Source: Neurospora tetrasperma FGSC 2508
Lineage: Eukaryota; Ascomycota; Sordariomycetes; Sordariales; Sordariaceae
Assembly (NCBI RefSeq): GCF_000213175.1
Contig: NW_009799179.1
Span: forward strand, 5,553,658 to 5,617,657
Length of the DNA stretch: 64,000 nucleotides
Direction: 5' to 3'
Below, one piece after another: positions 57,637 through 64,000 of the stretch. Position 1 is the stretch's first letter, and every line of letters starts with the position of its first letter. The position numbers and the translations under genes were made by a program. Below the pieces are notes generated by a model that was not told the DNA's origin, ran no database searches, and saw nothing but the letters and a program-made list of their open reading frames with translations.

Positions 57637-60279
57637 ATGGAACGCGGCGGACCCGGCACCACGAGGTCCCCCGGCCCCGGGCTCTTCCCCAAGGGCCCCA
57701 GCTTCACCATCGACGACTTCTCCAGTAAAGACTTCATTGTACGCGACTTTGTCGATTCCCTCGCCGACACTGCCTTTCCAGCGAACCGCCGCTCCAACCC
57801 CACGAGTGCGAGCACCCCCTTTGACCCCAAGCCCCTCATCCGGACCTTCGAGAATGCGCTGTCACAGTTGGGCACTCTGAGCAAGGAGTTGCAAGAGAAG
57901 GAATCAGAGCTCTTATCACAGGTTCGGCGAGCAGAGATTCAACATGACCAGACTCTCGATACTCTTGGTCGGAAGCTAGACCAGTCAATGGCCCAGTTCG
58001 AGGCCCTCGACTTGACCCTGAATAACTCCAGCACAAATAGCGGCTCCATGAACGGACACGGCCGACCTGATGGTGGAGGAAACATTGCCGTTCAGATTGG
58101 AGAGAAGCTGGAGGAGCTGGATAGGAAACGGAGGAAGGCGCAGGACGCCAACTTCCTGATTCAGTGCTGGACAGAGGTTTCCGAGACAGGCCAACTCACC
58201 TCGCTCGAGGAGATTCAGAGACAGGGCGGTGCCGAGAACAAGGTTCGCTGCGCCGTCATTGCTCGCCAGCTTATGCGCATCAGTCAGAGACTAGACCCTT
58301 TTTCGTGGGTAACAGGTGGCCTCCGTGCCAATGGCATCGCCAACGGCGCTACGCGGAAGCACAACACTAGGGAGGCTCTCGAAAAGTTCTGCGAGCATCT
58401 TGAGCAAGACCTTCTGAAGCAGTTTAACAACAGTTACCGCCGGCAAAATTTCGACGACATGATGGAGTGCGCAAAGGTCCTCTACGATTTCCACGGCGGT
58501 GCCAGCGTCATCGCCGCCTTCGTGAACCAGCACCAGTTCTTTATCGACCGAGACCAGCTCATCACCGACGAGGTTACGACGGATGGCGAGATGTGGGAGC
58601 AACTGGCTGATCCCGATTCCGACCCACCAGGTGTCGAGCCCAGTCTGCAATCTCTTGTTGACGAGGTCAAGATCGTGATGCAGGAGGAATCTTTTATCAT
58701 TAAGCGTGCCTTCCCATACTACGAAACAGTCCTCATCAAGTTTATACAGCGTGTCTTCCAGCAGTCTATTCAACAACGACTGGAGATGCTACTGGACAAA
58801 GCGACGACAATTTCATCGCTCGCCTATTTACGCTCCTTGCATGCGTCGAGATCCTACATTGGTGCCCTGGTGGAAGACCTCAAAACCCACGGTCTTACAG
58901 AGCACCCGGAACCATGCTCTGCCCAAATATCACAGACTCTTGATCAGCAGCTAGAGGAATTATTCGTCCCCTATTTACTTCAAAACTCATACATCGACAG
59001 GGAAAGGAAGAGTCTGGAGGAACTGTACAATTCGTTGCTCTTCAAGTTCACCTTGTATCACTCACGCAGAAAGAAGGCTCCCTCGGGCTTCATGGCCGCT
59101 ATTGCCCAACAGGGCACTCAGCTGTTGGCAACCGCTAAAGATGCCTATATGGAGCGACTCGATTCGTCAGACCTTACGCCCACTCAGAAGCGCATGATGT
59201 TGAAGGTTGCCGGTCTGCAAGACAATAGCAGCAACAAGAACGAGATCGAAGTGTCGGAGGAGCACGGCCGCCTGAGCGTACAGAACGCCAAGCGCATGAT
59301 TGTCTGGTTGGCCGAAAGCGTGCGCAGAACGCTCGAGATGGGTTCGGGAAGCGAAACCCCCAAAGACATCAACATCTTGCTCAACCTTCTCCTTACCAGC
59401 ATGGGCCAAGTCTACGTTGAGACTGCCCTCGATGCCGCCTTGGACACTGCCACGTCGCAGGAGAACATCAAGACGGAACCTGACCTCTCGTACCTCCCTC
59501 ACATCAAACCGGCCGTCACCATCACGAACCTCATGTCGCGGTTCATCACAACTGTGCTGATCCGGCTTGCCGAGTCCAACACAGCCCTGCGCCGCAGCAT
59601 GGAGGCCCAAGCCAAGCAAGCCATCGAGGCCACGGAGCGGAAGACCAACGCCGTCCTCAAGAGTACCATGGATGTGGCGGTCAACTGGGTCGCCAAGATC
59701 CTGGCGGGCCAGAAGAAGACGGACTACCGGCCCCGCGACAACGACCTCGAAGGCTTCGTCGACCTGCAGACGCCCACCTGCCAGGCTATCTGCACGTTCT
59801 TGGCCTCCAAGGTGGCGGCGCAGGCCGCGCTGGCTATCGACGGCCACAACCTTGAGCTGTTCAGCTCCGAACTCGCCCTGGCCGTCCACTCGCTCTTGTT
59901 TGAGCACTTCAAGAAGTTCTCAGTCAACGCCACCGGTGGCTTGATGGTGACTAAGGATATCGCCAAGTACGTGACGACAATGAAGGAGTGGCCGTTGACC
60001 AAGGAGGTGCAGGCGATTGTCGAGCTGCTTACCGAGGTCGGATACCTCTTCATCATTGGACCCGAGGCCCTTCGCGAACGTTCCAAGTTCTTGGCTACGG
60101 GCAGTGGTGGTGCTGGGGGAGGAGGAGGAGGTGGTGGTGGTGGCGGTGGTGCCGCTGGGGGTGCGGCGAGCGGTGGCGGATCGGGTAAGAAGTTGCAAAA
60201 GGCGGATTTCAAAGCCTTTGTGCAGAAGAGAGAGGATGCTGCTACTCCCGGTATCCAGGGTGTACTGGCTGGACTGTGA
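57637..60279 (+). CDS. sec10: Exocyst complex component Sec10
   Basis: Sec10 is one of eight exocyst subunits that tether Golgi-derived vesicles to the plasma membrane; in hyphae it acts at the growing tip. The frame is intron-free, 880 aa from the ATG at 57637 (context GCCGCCATGGAA). Seen: an N-terminal SFTIDDFSSKDFIVRDFVDSL; a coiled coil (about residues 75-130); RRKAQDANFLIQCWTEV; the RQNFDDMMECAKVLYDFHGG block; EESFIIKRAFPYYETVLIKF; and helical C-terminal rods ending EVGYLFIIGPEALRER. All are typical of fungal Sec10. A Gly/Ala-only insert of about 25 residues (near 835-860) precedes a basic C-terminus and is likely a flexible loop. It converges on the Hsp20-like gene. Confidence 0.94.
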   Translation: MERGGPGTTRSPGPGLFPKGPSFTIDDFSSKDFIVRDFVDSLADTAFPANRRSNPTSASTPFDPKPLIRTFENALSQLGTLSKELQEKESELLSQVRRAEIQHDQTLDTLGRKLDQSMAQFEALDLTLNNSSTNSGSMNGHGRPDGGGNIAVQIGEKLEELDRKRRKAQDANFLIQCWTEVSETGQLTSLEEIQRQGGAENKVRCAVIARQLMRISQRLDPFSWVTGGLRANGIANGATRKHNTREALEKFCEHLEQDLLKQFNNSYRRQNFDDMMECAKVLYDFHGGASVIAAFVNQHQFFIDRDQLITDEVTTDGEMWEQLADPDSDPPGVEPSLQSLVDEVKIVMQEESFIIKRAFPYYETVLIKFIQRVFQQSIQQRLEMLLDKATTISSLAYLRSLHASRSYIGALVEDLKTHGLTEHPEPCSAQISQTLDQQLEELFVPYLLQNSYIDRERKSLEELYNSLLFKFTLYHSRRKKAPSGFMAAIAQQGTQLLATAKDAYMERLDSSDLTPTQKRMMLKVAGLQDNSSNKNEIEVSEEHGRLSVQNAKRMIVWLAESVRRTLEMGSGSETPKDINILLNLLLTSMGQVYVETALDAALDTATSQENIKTEPDLSYLPHIKPAVTITNLMSRFITTVLIRLAESNTALRRSMEAQAKQAIEATERKTNAVLKSTMDVAVNWVAKILAGQKKTDYRPRDNDLEGFVDLQTPTCQAICTFLASKVAAQAALAIDGHNLELFSSELALAVHSLLFEHFKKFSVNATGGLMVTKDIAKYVTTMKEWPLTKEVQAIVELLTEVGYLFIIGPEALRERSKFLATGSGGAGGGGGGGGGGGGAAGGAASGGGSGKKLQKADFKAFVQKREDAATPGIQGVLAGL

Positions 60280-60763
60280 GAGGTATGATCTGCTTGTTGT
60301 AATGAAAGAAGATATTGCAAGTTTTGGTGGGGAAAGTAGTATAGTAGTTTATCTGGACTGAAGCTTAGGCGATATCTACTATTATATAGTAATTTGTCAA
60401 CCAAACATTTGGTCTGCAAATCCCCTCCTCTTTGATGTGCAGGCCATAGTTTCAAGTGTACTAATGATCGTTGTGATTTCGGTCACGGTCTCCTGGCATT
60501 GCGAATATGATTACCATCTCAGTCATCCATAGAAAGCAGGAGGAAATTTACTGTATTCCTTTGCATAGGTTTGATCGTCAAGGCTGTTTGGACTTTTATC
60601 ACCCACAGCGAGCAATCTTACTGTCTCAACCATCCACTCCTTTCTCATCCTCCATAGAAAAGACCACACTTAATCCCCAATTACGCACTCAGAAACTCAT
60701 CAGCTCGCGCGGTTTACCTCTTCACAAACGACCAAGAAAGAAAAAAAAGAAAACGTTACCCAT
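60280..60763. other. Convergent 3' region of sec10 and the Hsp20-like gene
   Basis: 484 nt of AT-rich 3' flank. Plus-strand frames that run on into the next gene are antisense shadows. Confidence 0.45.
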
Positions 60764-62626
60764 TCAGATCACTATCCCCACCATATTTTCGTTCTCGGTC
60801 TCTTCCTCAACAGCAAGCGGGACAACAACTGTTGGCATCCCATCCTCCAACCCCACCTTGATCTTCTCGTTATTCACTTCTTCGTGCTGTTTTTGTTCTT
60901 CAGGTGTAGATGACGGTGAAAGTCGACATTCAGATGTAGGGGTAGGTGAACAGAAAATAACCGGGTCTAAAATCTGTCCGAAGGGGATTCTTTCCGTCGT
61001 TGTCGGAGGAGGAGTTTGGGTTTGGGTCTGGGTTTGCGACTGTTTGTTATCGCTGTCGTCGGTGTCTGTGCTGCTGCTATCACCATCACCATCACCATCA
61101 CCACCACCACCACTCGCTTGCTTGCCCTCCTCCTGCTCCTCCTCCTCCTCCTCCTCCCCCCCATACCCTCCAAGGAGCAAAACAGAACCCGATCCTGAAT
61201 CCACCCCGGCGGGTCTTGAGGCCTGTTCATACGCCAACCACAACTCCAAGTCCGCTTCAAATTCGGGGTTTGACTTGAGTTGTGAGCCCTGATTTATTCC
61301 CGCCTTTGGTCTACATTTACTGTCTGTCTCGCTCTCAGATTCGAGAGAAGAAGAGGTAGAAGAAGAAGAAGAAGCAGAACAAGAAGCAGACGGTGAATCC
61401 TCAAGAGAAAGAACACTCCGATATAAAACCCCACTGAGCGTCAACACGTTCGTATTGAGGTCATAGGCAACGCTGATATCCCGCCGCTTGGCGCCGGGGA
61501 TGGCGAGCTGGATGGTAAAGGATATGGGGGAGGATTGGAGTATCTCGAAGGAAGGGTTGACGAGGGAGAGTCGATCTTGTTCTTGGAGTTGGGGGTGTGA
61601 TTGTTGTTGCGGGTTGGTAGTCGTGGTGGTTTGGGTGATGATGATGCTACGGAACGATTGGCAATGATGACAATGATGATGGTCGTGCCACTCGTCGTTA
61701 TCAGAGTCATGGCCGTTGTTTTTGTTGCCTTTCTTGCTGTTGTTGTTGGTGTTGTTGCTCTCAGTTCTGTTTACGTTGCCCTTCTTGTCTTCATTGTTCT
61801 CGGTGTCCTTGTTGTCCTTGCTGCCCTCGTCGTCATCGCTGTCCTCCTCTTCGTCACAAGAGGTAATTTCAACGAAGTACCAGCTCTCATCATCTGAATC
61901 AGTCTGCTCCCCTAGGAATGTGACAATAACGTAATTCTCTTCATCGTCATCTTCTCTCTCTTTTCCTTCTTCTCCTTTCCCCTCCTTCTTTTCCTCTTCT
62001 CCTTCTTCTTCTTCTTTATCTTCTTCCATTTGTCCCTTTTCTTCCCCTTCCTCTCTTCCCACGTCCCCATGACCCTCACTCTCCTCCTCACTCTCTCCCT
62101 CCTTAAAAGACCCCCCATTATCACTGATCCCATCCCCAGCAATATGTTCCGAGAACCCCCTCATACCGAAATACTGAACTTCGTAATACCAACCCGCTTT
62201 TCCCAAACCACCACTCAAAGCACCCCCCTCTGCATTGTTCATTCGTTCGCCGAAAACTTTCATTCTCGCTACATTCGCCAGGACCTGGAAGAGTTCGGTG
62301 TACTCGTCTTCTTCTTCTTCGTCTTCGTCCCCGTCGTCGTCATCATCATCATCATCATCATCATCTCCCTTCTGAGACTGGAGCTGCGGCTCTGGCGTTT
62401 TCTCAGCAATTATATCTCCTTGTCCTTCATCTTCGTTTTCCATAGCCTCTTTATCCTTTCCCTTCTCCTCGCGAGTTGGTTGTTGACTGTTGGTGGAAGT
62501 TGAAGGATCAAGAGGTCGTGAATAATTCATTGGCGTTGAAGAAGGCGTTGCGGTGCTTTGGAAATTCGAGGGTGGATGAGAGAAAAGGTGGGTGCACGGA
62601 GGAGTTGTTGGTTTTTCTGTCTCCAT
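60764..62626 (-). CDS. Acidic low-complexity protein with a split Hsp20/alpha-crystallin-like domain
   Basis: An intron-free frame of 620 aa. Most of it is acidic repeats: poly-Asp (about residues 88-100), Glu/Lys runs (about 185-225), Asn/Asp/Lys (about 265-300) and a Glu run near 490. Two short ordered pieces stand out. The first is EYTELFQVLANVARMKVFG. The second (about 365-405) is PISFTIQLAIPGAKRRDISV followed by YDLNTNVLTLSGVLYRS, which has the pattern of the small heat-shock protein core (a strand, P-G-x-K-x-x-D-I-x-V, then N-x-L-x-L-x-G). HHHCHHC at about 317-323 could bind metal. The rest of a normal alpha-crystallin domain is interrupted by long Ser/Glu/Gln inserts, so chaperone function is inference. 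Microsatellite-like GAT/GAG codons suggest expansion by slippage. Confidence 0.75.
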   Translation of the reverse strand: METEKPTTPPCTHLFSHPPSNFQSTATPSSTPMNYSRPLDPSTSTNSQQPTREEKGKDKEAMENEDEGQGDIIAEKTPEPQLQSQKGDDDDDDDDDDDGDEDEEEEDEYTELFQVLANVARMKVFGERMNNAEGGALSGGLGKAGWYYEVQYFGMRGFSEHIAGDGISDNGGSFKEGESEEESEGHGDVGREEGEEKGQMEEDKEEEEGEEEKKEGKGEEGKEREDDDEENYVIVTFLGEQTDSDDESWYFVEITSCDEEEDSDDDEGSKDNKDTENNEDKKGNVNRTESNNTNNNSKKGNKNNGHDSDNDEWHDHHHCHHCQSFRSIIITQTTTTTNPQQQSHPQLQEQDRLSLVNPSFEILQSSPISFTIQLAIPGAKRRDISVAYDLNTNVLTLSGVLYRSVLSLEDSPSASCSASSSSSTSSSLESESETDSKCRPKAGINQGSQLKSNPEFEADLELWLAYEQASRPAGVDSGSGSVLLLGGYGGEEEEEEEQEEGKQASGGGGDGDGDGDSSSTDTDDSDNKQSQTQTQTQTPPPTTTERIPFGQILDPVIFCSPTPTSECRLSPSSTPEEQKQHEEVNNEKIKVGLEDGMPTVVVPLAVEEETENENMVGIVI

Positions 62627-63453
62627 GTCTACCTACCTACTCACTCAGAAGCGATTTAGTCGTGTTTGTGAGGCTGTGTATAGCTATTGAAGTGAGCGAA
62701 GATGATACTAGATTCGATGGCCAAGAGTGCTTGGAAAAATGCAGAAAAGTTTAGAGAATAGTGGCTCGGGCATCATATAGACTCATATCTTTCGTCTACC
62801 CTTGCTTGAGGCGATGAAGCAGTCTCCATGTTCAAGCAGAGATGATCAATTTGTGTGATAAGATCATGGATTATCACGAGAATTAACATGACCCATCTCA
62901 ATCTCATAGTTTTGTTGTTAGTCAGGTCAAGCGACTGGTTGTTGCACAGCTATGACAAGCCTTCGCCCAACTTCACCTGCGTGAAAAAGGCCGAGCAAGC
63001 ACTTCGCAAGGACACAGACACCGGTAGCACCGGGAAGCTAAACACCCCTCTTGGGTGGGTAAAACCCAGAACAATCCTGGTTTGCCCAAGTACAGATCCT
63101 AAATCTCGTGTTACCTCATCCCGTCAAGCGCCATCATCCCGTTCATCATGACTCCCTAATTATTTCTATTTGAGTACTCCTATTGTAAGAGGAGGGGTAT
63201 ATCCAAACACCACCGCCTGTATGTTTAATTAACCCCATAATCCACCCGCGGGAGATGTTTACCTTGTATCCTGAAAGCAAAAATCTCGCCCACTCTGAAC
63301 ACCCGCATAATTATACCCGAAAGTCAACCAACCCTTTCTCTTTTTTGCCCACTTATACACCCGACTCGCCTGTTGTACACGCCAGATTGGTTATCGCGTG
63401 TTAAAGAACAACCTCGTGCGTTTGTGGAGGCTCTTTAATCCGATCTTGATATC
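62627..63453. other. Intergenic: promoter of the Hsp20-like gene and 3' flank of nuc-1
   Basis: 827 nt. A 98-codon plus-strand frame at 62855-63151 has no motif and is not called. Confidence 0.4.
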
Positions 63454-64000
63454 TTATTCATCCATCGCGTCACCACCGCCAGACTTCAGGCCCTCATCCA
63501 CGACCGGATTAGCCTCCGTGGTTGGAGCCTCCAAATCACCAGCATCACCAACTGATGATCCGGACCCCATCGCGGCGCCTCCCTGCATTTTCATCTCCAC
63601 CAACTTCCTCTCTGCCTCTTCCGCCCTCTTGTTCGCGTCCGCCACCTCCTTCTGCAGCTGCTTGATATACTCAATTGCCATCTCCACCGTGCTCGCCTTG
63701 CTATTGGGTATCCCCCCTCCAGCCTTGTCCTTCTCCTTCTCCCTCTTATCTTCCCTGTCAGCACCCCCGCTGCCACCGCCCCCACCGCTACTACTATGAC
63801 CGTCTCCATCCCCATCTCCCCCCTCCTTCGCAGGAGCTTTGGGGAGAAGCGTGGCGATCTCCTGCAGCGCGGAGTTGATCCTATTCCTCCTGCCTTGCTC
63901 CGCGATCTTGTGCGACGTCCGCTTCGATGTGAGGTTCGTGGAAAGCTCGCTGGGATACGAAACGCCGGGAACTGTGTTGCCCTCGAGGATGCGTTGGTAG
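63454..64000 (-). CDS. nuc-1: NUC-1, bHLH activator of phosphorus-acquisition genes (C-terminal part)
   Basis: NUC-1, the Neurospora counterpart of yeast Pho4, activates phosphatase and phosphate-permease genes when phosphate is scarce; the PREG-PGOV cyclin-kinase pair restrains it. Only the last 181 residues are inside the window; the gene continues beyond base 64000. Seen: the basic region and helix 1 (KRTSHKIAEQGRRNRINSAL, with the E-box contact residues His, Glu and Arg); a long Gly/Ser/Lys-rich loop of about 45 residues; helix 2 (STVEMAIEYIKQLQKEV) running into a short leucine-zipper-like coil; and an acidic Gly-rich tail ending DAMDE. No intron is visible in this part. I recognise the sequence as NUC-1 from memory, and the long loop is characteristic. 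Confidence 0.92.
   Translation of the reverse strand, partial: YQRILEGNTVPGVSYPSELSTNLTSKRTSHKIAEQGRRNRINSALQEIATLLPKAPAKEGGDGDGDGHSSSGGGGGSGGADREDKREKEKDKAGGGIPNSKASTVEMAIEYIKQLQKEVADANKRAEEAERKLVEMKMQGGAAMGSGSSVGDAGDLEAPTTEANPVVDEGLKSGGGDAMDE

Noticed and set aside
60507-61292. 261-codon plus-strand frame, Ser/Pro-rich
   Set aside because: Mostly antisense to the repeat-rich end of the Hsp20-like gene.

Overview
The window is nuclear DNA of a filamentous ascomycete, and everything points to Neurospora (N. crassa or a very close relative; Sordaria is the next possibility). The reasons are: compact spliced genes with GT..AG introns mostly of 40-130 nt and CTAAC/CTGAC-like branch sites; a single dispersed 5S rRNA gene with its own upstream TATA box, which is how Neurospora arranges 5S genes; long A/T homopolymers; and at the right edge the C-terminal half of NUC-1, the bHLH activator of the phosphorus-acquisition pathway, which I recognise from its bHLH region. 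Species naming rests on memory; no search was run.

Layout. 0-10 kb: CHD1 chromatin remodeler (+), the 5S rRNA gene (-), and an Hst3/Hst4-type sirtuin (-). 11-20 kb: Mediator subunit Med16 (+, five exons), a DUF3500 protein (+), and an unrecognised coiled-coil protein (+). 20-29 kb: a broken GH16 glucanase remnant (-), a Golgi GT34 mannosyltransferase of the Mnn10 type (-), a gene-poor stretch holding a perfect 94-bp inverted repeat, then a 63-residue Cys-rich protein assembled from two short exons (+). 31-43 kb: a 1093-residue single-pass membrane protein (+), mitochondrial Qri7 (+), proteasome beta-5 (-) and the PP1 regulator Reg1 (-). 43-53 kb: about 10 kb with no convincing gene, but with a fold-back, MITE-like repeat. 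53-64 kb: Trm5 (-), Nus1 (-), exocyst Sec10 (+), an acidic Hsp20-like protein (-) and the 3' part of nuc-1 (-).

The genes are mostly single-copy housekeeping and regulatory genes, each with its own promoter; there is no operon or metabolic cluster. Some themes recur: chromatin and transcription (CHD1, sirtuin, Med16, NUC-1), tRNA position-37 modification (Qri7 makes t6A37, Trm5 makes m1G37), the secretory and glycosylation route (Mnn10, Nus1, Sec10), and nutrient signalling (Reg1, NUC-1). I read these as coincidence of neighbourhood and not as a cluster.

I found no convincing new multi-gene system. The items most worth a second look are the perfect inverted repeat at 27.5 kb, the small Cys-rich gene at 29.3 kb, the decayed GH16 gene at 20.3 kb, the fold-back element at 51.5 kb and the large gene-poor interval around it. 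Intron boundaries were set by eye from splice consensus and frame continuity. I saw no tRNA gene.
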